From: Haloferax massiliensis
Lineage (GTDB): Archaea; Halobacteriota; Halobacteria; Halobacteriales; Haloferacaceae
Assembly (NCBI RefSeq): GCF_001368915.1
Contig: NZ_CSTE01000001.1
Span: forward strand, 261,364 to 325,363
Reading direction: 5' to 3'
DNA length: 64,000 nt
The position numbers and the translations under genes are program-made. The notes under the pieces are model-generated. The model was not told the origin of the DNA and searched no databases. It saw only the letters and a program-made list of their open reading frames with translations. Shown one piece after another: positions 27,381 through 35,631 of the stretch; positions within the stretch are counted from its first letter, which is position 1; each line of letters opens with the position of its first letter.

Positions 27381-27472
27381 AGGCGACCACTTAGAGCGCC
27401 GGCGTCAAAATCCTTCTCGCCTCGGAACGGGGTTCGAGGGGCGAACGCGGGGTGCGCGAGTGACCGGGTGCG

Positions 27473-28021
27473 CTACTCGCCGGCGAGTTCGTAGTAGAGC
27501 ACGCCGAGGACCGTCCGCGCGTCGCGGACCTCGCCCGCGAGGACGGCTCGCTTGAGGTCGTCGTAGCCGACCGTCGTCGGGCGGATGCTCTCGTTGAAGT
27601 CGAGGTTCTGGTCGGCGCTCGGCTCGCACCCGCGCGCGACGAAGTAGTGGTGGACCGAGTTGGCGATGCCGTTGGTCGGCTCGACGGTCACGAGCGGCCC
27701 GACCGTCTCGGCCTCGTGGCCGGTCTCTTCCGCGAGTTCGCGCCGGGCGGCCGCGGCGTAGTCGTCGTCGTCAGGTTCGGTGCCGCCGGCGGGGAGCCCG
27801 CGGTTCGTCCGGCCGACCGCCTGTCGCCACTCGTCGATGACGACCACGTCGCCGTCGGGCGTGAAGGGGAGGACGACGACCGCCGCGGGTTCGTCGACGT
27901 AGTGGAAGTCCGTCTCGGTCCCGTCGGGGAGCCGAACGTCGTCCATCCGGATGTCGAAGCCGGGACACGAGTAGTCGATGCGCGTGTCGGTGGTCTCCCA
28001 CGCGAGGTCGTCGTCGCTCAT
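27473..28021 (-). CDS. NUDIX hydrolase (ADP-ribose pyrophosphatase-like)
   Basis: 182 residues from the ATG at 28021. The Nudix box runs GLPAGGTEPDDDDYAAAARRELAEETG, with the REL..EET catalytic core. The N-terminal beta-sheet part (DVRLPDGTETDFHYVDEPAAVVVLP) and EWRQAVGRTNRGLPAGG are typical of ADP-ribose pyrophosphatase-like enzymes, which hydrolyse NDP-sugars. The box spacing differs slightly from the strict GX5EX7REUXEEXGU pattern (extra residues before the helix). It is a probable housekeeping cytoplasmic enzyme. Confidence 0.88.
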   Translation of the reverse strand: MSDDDLAWETTDTRIDYSCPGFDIRMDDVRLPDGTETDFHYVDEPAAVVVLPFTPDGDVVVIDEWRQAVGRTNRGLPAGGTEPDDDDYAAAARRELAEETGHEAETVGPLVTVEPTNGIANSVHHYFVARGCEPSADQNLDFNESIRPTTVGYDDLKRAVLAGEVRDARTVLGVLYYELAGE

Positions 28022-28066
28022 GGCGGTACGTGCCGGCGGCGTTTCCAAAAGCGTCGCGGTGCCCCG

Positions 28067-28798
28067 CTACCCCGCGTCGTCGAACGAGACCGTCGCGAGG
28101 TCGGCTTCGAGGTCCTCGACGTAGTCGTTGTACGCCTCCACGAACGCGGCGAAGTCGCCGGCGAGTTCGCGCACGTCGGGTGCGGCGGGGGGTTCGTACT
28201 GCGACAGCAGGTAGATACCTCCCTCGCCGCCGACGCGGAGGTACGACGCCCGCGGGCCGTCCCACTTCAGCTCCCAGCGCGTGCCGCCGACCCGCTGGGT
28301 GAAGGTGCCGTACTCGCCGTCGAAGCGGTTGAGTTCGCCGGCCATGGTGTCGGCCACCTCGCGGATGGTCGAGACGAGTTGGTCCCGCTGGGCGACGATT
28401 TCCTCGGTCGTCGTCACCGCGGGGAACGCCGTCGGCACGTCGTCGAGGACGCCGTCGAGCGACTCGACGTGGTCGTTGTACGCCTCCACGAACGCCGGGT
28501 AGTCCTGCATCGCCGTCGCCAGCGCCTTCGGCTCCGGCGGCTGTTTGGTCGAGACGACGTACGTCTCGCCGCCCGACTTCCCCTTGAACCGGAGGTACTG
28601 GAGCGCGCCCGCCTCGTACTTGAGCGTCCACGTCCCGCGGCGCGTCTTGAACGTCTCTTGGCCGTAGTCGCCGCCCTGGAGGATGGCGAGTTCGCGCGCG
28701 ATGGTCCCTGCGTGGGCCTCGACCGCGGCGACGACCTCGTCGCGGTTGGCCGCGACGTCGTCGACGCTCGTGATATCGAACGAGAGGGCGTCAGTCAT
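28067..28798 (-). CDS. protein of two tandem homologous domains, function unknown
   Basis: 243 residues from the ATG at 28798. Two copies of a domain of about 110 residues are obvious: copy one has VEAHAGTIARELAILQG...LKYEAGALQYLRFKG...QDYPAFVEAYNDHVESLDG; copy two has IREVADTMAGELNRFDG...LKWDGPRASYLRVGG...GDFAAFVEAYNDYVEDLEA. Each is a helix, a beta-sheet and a C-terminal helix. No catalytic or metal motif is seen. It starts 77 bases from the divergent membrane-protein gene and lies 45 bases before the NUDIX gene, possibly one operon. Confidence 0.75.
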   Translation of the reverse strand: MTDALSFDITSVDDVAANRDEVVAAVEAHAGTIARELAILQGGDYGQETFKTRRGTWTLKYEAGALQYLRFKGKSGGETYVVSTKQPPEPKALATAMQDYPAFVEAYNDHVESLDGVLDDVPTAFPAVTTTEEIVAQRDQLVSTIREVADTMAGELNRFDGEYGTFTQRVGGTRWELKWDGPRASYLRVGGEGGIYLLSQYEPPAAPDVRELAGDFAAFVEAYNDYVEDLEADLATVSFDDAG

Positions 28799-28875
28799 GG
28801 TCGGAAGGTGGGGGGAAGGGGGGATAAGTGCGTCCGTCGCCGGTTTTATCACCGATAGTATACGTCTCGAATGTG

Positions 28876-29634
28876 ATGAGTCAACACAGGGCAACGATTG
28901 GTGGGACAATCGGGGGCATGGCACGGCGGGCGAACCCGGCCTTTGCGGGCGGTATCGTCGCGGTTTCCGTAGTCGCGTTGGGGTACGCGGTCACGGTCGG
29001 TTCGCTCCAGCAACACACGTTCGTCCACGTCATGGCGGGCCTGCTGTGGACGGGCACCGACCTGTTCATGGGGGCGATTCTCGGGCCGGTCATCGGCGGG
29101 CTGACCGACGAACAGAGCGCCGCGGTGTTCGAGCGCCTCACGCCGAAGACCGCGTTTTTCCTCCCGTCGATGGCGCTCGTCACCATCGCGGGCGGCATCA
29201 CGCTCGCCCAGCGACTCGGGGTGTTTCCCCACGCCGAACCGTGGCTCGCGCTGTTCACCGCCGCGAACCTGATTCCGACGCTCCTCTTGCTCGGTCGCCG
29301 ACTGAACGCGTGGCGCGACCGGCGCTGGCAGGTCGTCTTCGCCGTCGCCACCGTCGGGTCCCTCGCGTGGGTCGCGACCACCATCGGCGACTTCCAGATG
29401 ACGACTCCGGCCATCGTCGTCGCGCTGGCGGTCGTCACCGTCCTCTCGGTGCAGGGCTTCGGCTTCCTGATGCCCGGCGAGATACGGATGTACTTCGAGA
29501 TGACCTCCGACGACCCGGACCCTGGCGTCATCTCGGCCATCGGAAAACAGAACGCCATGCTCGGCGGCGTGCAGGGAGCGTTTCAACTCGTCCTCATCGC
29601 CGACATGGTGTATCTCCGCTACGGCGGCTTCTGA
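28876..29634 (+). CDS. multi-spanning membrane protein of unknown function
   Basis: 252 residues from the ATG at 28876; a GTG just before is in frame. TATA-like ttttatcac near 28843 lies about 30 bases upstream. Seven to eight hydrophobic segments run through the chain. The segment TFVHVMAGLLWTGTDLFMGAILGPVIGG, with conserved His and Trp, recalls small membrane families that coordinate haem or move copper (DUF2269-like); this is a loose resemblance. A loop before the last helix is acidic (MTSDDPDPG). Function not established. Confidence 0.65.
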   Translation: MSQHRATIGGTIGGMARRANPAFAGGIVAVSVVALGYAVTVGSLQQHTFVHVMAGLLWTGTDLFMGAILGPVIGGLTDEQSAAVFERLTPKTAFFLPSMALVTIAGGITLAQRLGVFPHAEPWLALFTAANLIPTLLLLGRRLNAWRDRRWQVVFAVATVGSLAWVATTIGDFQMTTPAIVVALAVVTVLSVQGFGFLMPGEIRMYFEMTSDDPDPGVISAIGKQNAMLGGVQGAFQLVLIADMVYLRYGGF

Positions 29635-29667
29635 GGTGAAAACGGGGCGGCGGCCGCGCTCGCGGCC

Positions 29668-30285
29668 TCAGTCGGCCCGCCGGAACACGCGGCGAGTGTC
29701 GCGGTCGCCGTGCTCGCAGGCGACCTGCTCGAAGCCGAACTGCGTGAACACGGCCGCCCAGTCGCGGTAGTACAGCGGGAAGTCGTACTCCTCGTCGTTG
29801 ACGCCGCGGTCCTCGGGCGGGACCGACCGGTCGCCCTCGTTTTCGACGGTGACGACGTAGCTCCCCGCGCTCCGGGCGAGCGCCTCGAACACCCACGCGT
29901 CGTCGGGGTGGACGTGCTGGAGCGTCTCGACGGAGTAGACGGCGTCGAACTGGCGGGGTTCGAACTCGTCGACGACCGTCTCGATCGCGTCGGCGTGGAA
30001 CGTCCCGCAGTCGGCGAGGTCGGGGTAGGCGTCGGCCATCACCTCGAAGCAGTCGGGGTTGATGTCGACGCCGTGGAGGTTCTCGAAGCCGTGTTCGCGG
30101 AGGTGCGAGAGGTGTCGGCCGGGGCCGCAACCGAGTTCCAGAATCGACGCCGAGAGGTCGAGACGCTCCTCGAACACCCGTCGAATCGACTCGCTCGTCT
30201 CGTTCGACCCGTAGTACGCGTAGTACTCCGGCGAGAACTCTCCCGACCGGTCTGCCCACTTCCGACGAACGTCGTTAGCATCCAC
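29668..30285 (-). CDS. SAM-dependent methyltransferase
   Basis: 205 residues if started at the GTG at 30285 (MDANDVRRKWADRSGEF), which lies about 28 bases after a TATA-like ttttacg at 30311-30317. The class I methyltransferase core is clear: motif I ILELGCGPGRHLSHL, the acidic loop HGVDINPDCFEVM and motif IV region FDAVYSVETLQHVHPDD. The target (small molecule, lipid or protein) cannot be told. It is convergent with the membrane-protein gene at 28876-29634. Confidence 0.8.
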   Translation of the reverse strand: MDANDVRRKWADRSGEFSPEYYAYYGSNETSESIRRVFEERLDLSASILELGCGPGRHLSHLREHGFENLHGVDINPDCFEVMADAYPDLADCGTFHADAIETVVDEFEPRQFDAVYSVETLQHVHPDDAWVFEALARSAGSYVVTVENEGDRSVPPEDRGVNDEEYDFPLYYRDWAAVFTQFGFEQVACEHGDRDTRRVFRRAD

Positions 30286-30537
30286 GGTGTCGGAGACCGT
30301 CCGGCCACGCGTAAAACCTCGTCGGCCGCGCTCGGGCGCCCCCGAAAGCAGAACTGTCGATGCTACAGCTAATCCCGGAATCACCGACGAACCGCTAGGC
30401 GAGCTCCGAGAGAACCGACGTACCAGAACATTTGTCTACAAATTCCGATGATTCGGAAACGGATTCAATAAAATAACCCCCGTGACAACACGACCCGCAC
30501 AAGTCTTATCCGTAAAGGGCGTGTGTGTTCAAAAGCA

Positions 30538-30732
30538 ATGGCGAAAGGAAACGTTGATTTCTTCAACGACACTGGCGGCTACGGTTTCATTTCGACGGAC
30601 GATGCTGACGACGACGTGTTCTTCCACATGGAAGACATCGGCGGCCCGGACCTCGAAGAAGGCACGGATGTGGAGTTCGACATCGAGCAGGCCCCCAAGG
30701 GCCCCCGCGCGACGAACCTCACGCGCCTTTAA
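30538..30732 (+). CDS. cspA: cold-shock family RNA/DNA-binding protein
   Basis: 64 residues from the ATG at 30538. The single OB fold has the ribonucleoprotein motifs GGYGFIS (RNP1-like) and DVFFHMED (RNP2-like). CspA proteins bind single-stranded nucleic acid and act as RNA chaperones. A TATA-like gtcttatcc lies about 30 bases upstream, fitting a leaderless message. The protein is acidic, as in other haloarchaeal CspA copies. A GC hairpin follows at 30746-30760. Confidence 0.92.
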   Translation: MAKGNVDFFNDTGGYGFISTDDADDDVFFHMEDIGGPDLEEGTDVEFDIEQAPKGPRATNLTRL

Positions 30733-30745
30733 ACTAATTTAGTAC

Positions 30746-30760
30746 GCCGCGTTTCGCGGC
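30746..30760 (+). terminator. hairpin after cspA, possible terminator or 3' structure
   Basis: Arms GCCGCG and CGCGGC enclose a TTT loop, 14 bases after the cspA stop. Archaeal termination mainly uses T-runs, and none follows here, so a role in mRNA end formation or stability is tentative. Confidence 0.35.
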
Positions 30761-30846
30761 AGAACGATAACTCACATTTTGCGTATATTCGACCGGCGAG
30801 CGACGCGTTCGCGGCCGGTCGGCAACGCGAACTATCGACTCACCGC

Positions 30847-33113
30847 TCAGAGCGCGTCGGCCGCGCGGGCCTGCTCGGAGCGTCGCCGCGCCTGTTCGAG
30901 TCGCCGGTCGGTCGCCCGCGAGAGCGACCCCGGAAGCTCCCCGCGAGCCTCGGCCAGCCGTTCGGCCACGCGTTCGAGCCGCGAGGCGACGGTGTCGAGA
31001 CTCTCGTCCGCCCGTCCGCGGTCGCCTGCGCCAGCCCGCGAACCGCGTTGGCCTGCCCGCCGCCCGTCGCGGTTTCCGTCGAGTCGTTCGGCGTGCCCGC
31101 GGCCGCCGAGTCGTCCGAGTCGTCTGAACCGTCCGAGTCATCATCGACGGCCGCGACTGCCGCGGCCGTCTCCGCGGAGATATCCGCGAGGAACGTCGCG
31201 AGCGACGCCTTCCCGGTCCGCGGCTCGTCAATGCGGACGCTCGGAATCGACGCGGGCGCGGGGCCGGTGTCGGTGTCCGAGTCGGAGTCAGAATCCGCGT
31301 CGTCGCCCGCGGCGCCCGTGTCCGGGTCGGGGTTCACGCGGAACGCGCCGAGTTCGTCGTCGCTGTCGCGGACCTCGACGGTGTACGCGCCGCCGCGGTG
31401 GACGTAGACGGCGTCCGGCCCGGACAGCGGCGCGTCGTACAGTCGGCCGGCGAAGTCGTCTTCGAGCGCGAGCGCCGTCAGGTCGCGGTCGGTTCCGTCG
31501 GCGTCGACCTCGACTTTCGTCGCCGACTCCCGCGCGACGAGCGGGACTTCGCCGTCCACCCCGGCCGTGACGAGCGTTTCGTCGCCGCCGTCGCCGTCGT
31601 CGGCTGATGATTCGGTCTCCGTCGCGGACGCCGAACCGGACCCCGCGTCCCCGACCCGAACCGTCTCGCTGTGCGGTGCCGACCCTGCGCCGTTGACCGT
31701 GAGTCGGTGGTCGCCCGCGGGCACGTCCCGGAGGACGCCGAAACCGCCGAACGTCGGCGCGGCCTCGGGGTCGCTCTCCAAGAGGAGCACGGACTCGACG
31801 CCCGACTCGCGGGTCGTCACGCCCTCGCCGTCCGGCGCGTCCGCGTCGGTGACGGCCTCCGTCACCCGAACGAAAAGCGTGTTGAGCGCCGACGGCCCGT
31901 CGACGACGTCGTACCGCTCGGCGAGGGCGCTCCGGTGGGTCGGGTCGGAGATGTCGGCCGCGGGGTCGGCGTAGCGCGGCTGACTCCACGGCGCGCTCGT
32001 CGTCGTGAGATGGCTCGCAATCGCGTCCTCGACGAAGCCCGGGACCGAGAACTCGAAGCTCAGTTGCGGCCCGGTGAACTCAGTAATGTGCTCGACTCCG
32101 CCCGCGGGGGCGAGCGCGTACTCGATATCTGCGTCGGCGTCAGCATCGGCTTCAGCGTCGGCGTCGCGGTCGGCGGCCGTCTCGGGCCCGAACACCAGCC
32201 CCGTCGACCGCGCCGGGAGGTCCGTCGGCGGCGACGACAGCGCGTCGAACGACCGCACCGTGAGCGCCTCGCTGACGAGGGACTCACGGGTGACCGACGG
32301 GAGCCGCTCGTCTTCGTACACCGGCGCGCCGTCGAGTTCCGGGACGACGTAGGGCAGGCGCGCGCCCTCGTCTCGCGGGAGTCCGTAGGCGATGGGTATC
32401 TCCGCGGCGTCCTCGATGCGGTCGAACGCCCGGTTGGTGATGTCCGCGAACGTCCCGCCCGTCGGGAGCCGCTGGAACCGGTCGGCGCGGTCGTTGAGCG
32501 ACAGCGCGCTGGAGTGCGACCCGAGTTCCGACAGCACCCGGGGCGGGCGGGCGGGGTCCGGGTCGAGGAACTCGTTGTTCGGCACCGACCGCGCGTGCGA
32601 ACTCGCGACGTACAGCTGGGGGACCGGCTCGTCGCCCGCCGTGTCGACGAAGACGTGCAGGACCTCCCAGTCGTGCCAGTGGAAGTTCGTGGTGAACTGG
32701 TCGAACACCGAGTAAAACCAGTACTGCACGGCCGTCAGCGACGAGCCCTCGTAGCCGACCACGTTGTAGAACACCGTCGGCTCCGGCGCTCGCTCGCCGG
32801 TCTCCCGCTGAGTCGCGTGGTAGCCGTCCAGCGCGTCGAAGCCGTCGACGACCGTCTCGCCGTCTCGGTCGCTCGCGTACGACCGCGGGTCCGTCGGGAA
32901 CCACGTCTCGTCGGCGTCGAAGTAGAGCGTCGGCGCGAACCGCGCCGCGAGGTCGCGGGCGACGTCGTCGTCGACGCGCTCGGTCGGGGCGGCGGTGTTG
33001 GTGGTTTCGGTCGAGTCGCCGCCGAGGGCCGAACAGCCGGCGAGCGACCCGACGCCGGCGCTCCCGAGCGCGGCGAGGAACGCCCGTCGGTCGAACGCGG
33101 GTCGGTCCGTCAT
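30847..33113 (-). CDS. Tat lipoprotein, Vps62-like domain, apparent frameshift near its 3' end
   Basis: A Tat signal (DRRAFLAALGSAGVGSLAGC) ends at a lipobox Cys, then the segment DVARDLAARFAPTLYFDADETWFPTDPR and FHWHDWEVLHVFVD recalls Vps62-like extracellular proteins (loose resemblance). Long Asp/Ser-rich linkers follow. Near 31008-31016 the coding logic jumps: the frame that continues to 30840 is Pro/Arg-rich nonsense, while the -1 shifted frame gives a clean acidic helix (DTVASRLERVAERLAEARGE) and stops at 30847. A one-base deletion or a sequence error explains this. The intact protein would be about 755 residues, exported and membrane-anchored. Confidence 0.7.
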
Positions 33114-33221
33114 CTGTCTATCTGGTGGAGTCGAGGACGGGACAAATCTCTTGTGTCGTCCGGCGACGGAGAATGCGGGGCCGGTTGGCGGGGCCGTCGG
33201 TGCGGCGTGGGCGACCGCCGC

Positions 33222-34463
33222 TCAGAAGTCGCCGGTGACGATGTCGGCGACGCGCTGGCGGTCGAACAGCTGTTCGTCTCCCGGGATTTCGGGGTACGGA
33301 CCCCCGTCCGAGGTCGGCCACTCGCCGAACGCCTCGGGATGGAACTGCTTGGCGCTCATCTCAAGCTGGAAGAGGTTGAGAATCGGCCCCTGATAGCGCG
33401 CGCCCTGCGGGTAGACGCGCCCGTTCTGGACCGCCGAAATCTCCGCGGCGACGGGGTCGGCTTCGAGCGTCGCCCGGAGGTCGTTCATGCTGACGCTCGG
33501 TTGCATCCCGCTCAGGAAGAGGACCACGTCGGGGTCGGCCTCCAACAGCGCCTCGAAGTCGACGGTCGACCCGGACTCGATGGAGCCCTCGAACGCGTCG
33601 TGCGGTTCGAGCGGCCGGATGTGCGAGGTCATGAAGCCGGGGTTGCCGACCGTGTACGCCCACACCTGCTTCTCGATGTCGGACGCGGTGAGCAACGCGA
33701 CGCTCGGGCGCTCGTCTTCCGGCGGGAGCCCCGCCTCGATTTCGGCGAGCACGTCGTCGCGGACGGCCGCAAGCGCCTCGTAGCGTTCCTCCTCTCTGAG
33801 CACCTGCGCGACCTTCTCGAACTGCTCCCACAGCGTGTAGTACTCGTAGTCGCCGGTCCACTCGTCCGTCGGCGACGAATGACGGGCGCTCAGCGAGTTC
33901 CCGAACCACGGCGAGACGTTCTCGGCGACCTCCTCGACGTCGCCCATGTCCCACTGTTCGAGTTGGACGACCGACGCGGGGTCGGCCAGATGCACGTCGC
34001 TGTCGAGTTCGTAGAGCTTCTCCTTGCTCGTCTCCCACGAGGGGTACAGGTCAGCCCAGTTCACCTCGACGCCGGGGAGCCGCGCCGTGAACTGCTTCCA
34101 CGTCGCGTCGTAGTACGCCGGCCCGTTGACCGCGTTCACGTCGTCGCCGCGGCCGAGCGCGAACGCCATCCCCGCGTGGTGGGAAAGCCGCGTGAAGATG
34201 CTCTGCGGCGGCTCGTCGAACTCGACGGTGCCGACCGGCGACATCGTCACCGAGTACGACGCGTCCGCGGGCGTCTCGGTCTCCGTGTCGGTGGTCGCCT
34301 CGGTCGCGGTCTTCGCCGCCGACTCGGTGTCGGCGTCTGCCGTCGACGCCGAATCACTTCCCCCGGTACAGCCGGCGAGCAGGCCGCCGCCGACGGCCGC
34401 GCCGCCGTATTTCACGTAGTCGCGCCGCGTCAGTCCCGTCCGTGGCGTCTCGTCGTGCTCCAT
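33222..34463 (-). CDS. iron-siderophore/cobalamin-type ABC substrate-binding lipoprotein
   Basis: 413 residues from the ATG at 34463. A Tat signal (LTRRDYVKYGGAAVGGGLLAGC) with lipobox is followed by a Thr/Glu-rich linker and a type III binding-protein fold: VEFDEPPQSIFTRLSHHAGMAFALGRGDDV in the N-lobe and LLEADPDVVLFLSGM in the C-lobe. Such proteins deliver Fe(III)-chelates or cobamides to ABC importers. No permease or ATPase gene is adjacent. A perfect palindrome of DtxR type spans the promoter (34467-34484), which makes iron-chelate uptake the best guess and iron-dependent repression likely. Confidence 0.85.
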   Translation of the reverse strand: MEHDETPRTGLTRRDYVKYGGAAVGGGLLAGCTGGSDSASTADADTESAAKTATEATTDTETETPADASYSVTMSPVGTVEFDEPPQSIFTRLSHHAGMAFALGRGDDVNAVNGPAYYDATWKQFTARLPGVEVNWADLYPSWETSKEKLYELDSDVHLADPASVVQLEQWDMGDVEEVAENVSPWFGNSLSARHSSPTDEWTGDYEYYTLWEQFEKVAQVLREEERYEALAAVRDDVLAEIEAGLPPEDERPSVALLTASDIEKQVWAYTVGNPGFMTSHIRPLEPHDAFEGSIESGSTVDFEALLEADPDVVLFLSGMQPSVSMNDLRATLEADPVAAEISAVQNGRVYPQGARYQGPILNLFQLEMSAKQFHPEAFGEWPTSDGGPYPEIPGDEQLFDRQRVADIVTGDF

Positions 34464-34466
34464 AGT

Positions 34467-34484
34467 TTTTAGGCCCACCTAAAA
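34467..34484. promoter_or_regulatory. DtxR/Idr-type operator in front of the iron-type binding protein
   Basis: Perfect 7-base arms TTTTAGG (34467-34473) and CCTAAAA (34478-34484) flank CCCA. The site lies 4 to 21 bases before the start codon on the minus strand and so overlaps the expected transcription start, the best place for repression. The pattern matches the TTAGG...CCTAA core known for DtxR/IdeR-type metal-dependent repressors. A second copy of the core is at 1703-1716. Confidence 0.65.
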
Positions 34485-34577
34485 TTGATAATTGCTTCGG
34501 TTCTCGGGCGACGGCGGGGTCACGAGCGTGACTGGCCGTCTCGTTCGTCGCCTCAGCGGTGCGTCGGTCCCCATCAA

Positions 34578-34601
34578 ATGAGTTAGCTCTGGCTAACTCA
34601 T
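34578..34601. repeat. perfect inverted repeat with 10-base arms
   Basis: ATGAGTTAGC (34578-34587) and GCTAACTCAT (34592-34601) enclose TCTG. It is in the gap between the iron-type binding protein and tRNA-Pro. It could fold as a tight hairpin or bind a dimeric regulator; the inner TTAGC...GCTAA recalls metal-regulator boxes. It lies 115 bases from the binding-protein start. Confidence 0.5.
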
Positions 34602-34741
34602 CGAAGCGTTTCGGTGTCTCGACTCCGATTCGAACTTCCCTCGCTGTCGCTCGGGCGTTCGAATCTTCAGTCGCCCAGACAACCGCATTCGGAGTGCGAG
34701 CGACAGAACAGTCGCTCGCGGTCGTAGAATAGGGGTAGAAA

Positions 34742-34814
34742 TGGGCCGGCTCAGATTCGAACTGAGGTTACGGCCACCCGAAGGCCGAAGGATACCAAGC
34801 TACCCCACCGGCCC
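34742..34814 (-). tRNA. tRNA-Pro (anticodon CGG)
   Basis: 73 bases read on the minus strand fold as a tRNA. The acceptor stem is GGGCCGG/CCGGCCC with discriminator A; the D arm is GGGGTAGCTTGGTATCC; the anticodon stem is CGGCC/GGCCG with loop TTCGGGT, giving anticodon CGG (codon CCG). The T arm is CTCAG-TTCGAAT-CTGAG. No intron, and the CCA end is not encoded. It decodes one of the commonest proline codons in such GC-rich genomes. Confidence 0.93.
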
Positions 34815-34898
34815 GCATTTTGAGGCAAGCCACCGTCGCGTTTAACAGTTGTGATTACGGGCCACCGTCAGACGGCGTGACACACCGCCGACCCCGTC

Positions 34899-35495
34899 TC
34901 AGTACCGCGAATACCCCGCGGTGTCGAGGTAGTTGTGCGCGACCGTGATCGAGTGGTCGGCGTGGAGAATCTCCGGGCCGAGGCGGACCCGCTCGTCGGC
35001 GGCGGCCGCCAGCGACTCGGCTTCCTCGTCGGTGAAGTCGTGGTGGTCCGAGAGGACGAAAAGCGGGTTCTCGGGGGGATCGACCTGAACGACGGGGTCG
35101 CCGTCCTCGTGGAGTTCGACCACGGTCGCGTTGCGGGCGGCCTCCTCCAGCGTCGTCTCGAAGCCCATCCGGCGGATGGAGACCCCCGGCGACGACTCGG
35201 CGGGCATGTGGCCGATGGCTTCCTCGCGCTTTTCGAGCGCCTTGCGAATCAGGGCGGCGGTGGAGCGCTCGTCGGGGTTGAGGCGGCGGAGTTCCGACCC
35301 CTCGAAGCGGACGGTGTACTCGTCGCCGAGGACGAGGTGGACGCGAACGTCCTCGCGGATGTCGTGCGAGAGGAAGAACGCGGAGTTGACACAGCGACAG
35401 AGCACGTCGAGTCGGCCGGCCCCGCCCGCGATGTCGTCGAGCGAGAAGTCGGACGTCGTCGGCGCGTCGTGGCCGATGACGATGAATTGGCGCAT
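34899..35495 (-). CDS. trmY: tRNA (pseudouridine54-N1)-methyltransferase
   Basis: 198 residues from the ATG at 35495 ([12 protein letters not shown]). The SPOUT fold is recognised from the N-terminal strand [21 protein letters not shown], the segment [20 protein letters not shown] and the C-terminal knot region [15 protein letters not shown]. TrmY methylates pseudouridine 54 in tRNA to m1-pseudouridine, which replaces the bacterial/eukaryal ribothymidine. The substrate pseudouridine is made by Pus10 (47233-48516). The H. volcanii enzyme is the described haloarchaeal example, in the same gene neighbourhood from memory. Confidence 0.93.
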   Translation of the reverse strand: MRQFIVIGHDAPTTSDFSLDDIAGGAGRLDVLCRCVNSAFFLSHDIREDVRVHLVLGDEYTVRFEGSELRRLNPDERSTAALIRKALEKREEAIGHMPAESSPGVSIRRMGFETTLEEAARNATVVELHEDGDPVVQVDPPENPLFVLSDHHDFTDEEAESLAAAADERVRLGPEILHADHSITVAHNYLDTAGYSRY

Positions 35496-35631
35496 ACGTC
35501 CGACTCGGCGCGTGAGGGTCTTATCGGTGTTCACTCGCGCGGGGGCACGGGAGGCGAGCGCCGGGGCGACCGGGAGGCGCGAATCACCCCGACCGCGCAC
35601 GTCATACTCGCGGAACGCTTACCTCGGGTAA

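Noticed and set aside
31671-34472. A 933-codon forward frame
   Set aside because: It lies opposite two well-supported lipoprotein genes and its peptide is basic and repetitive, unlike halophilic proteins.
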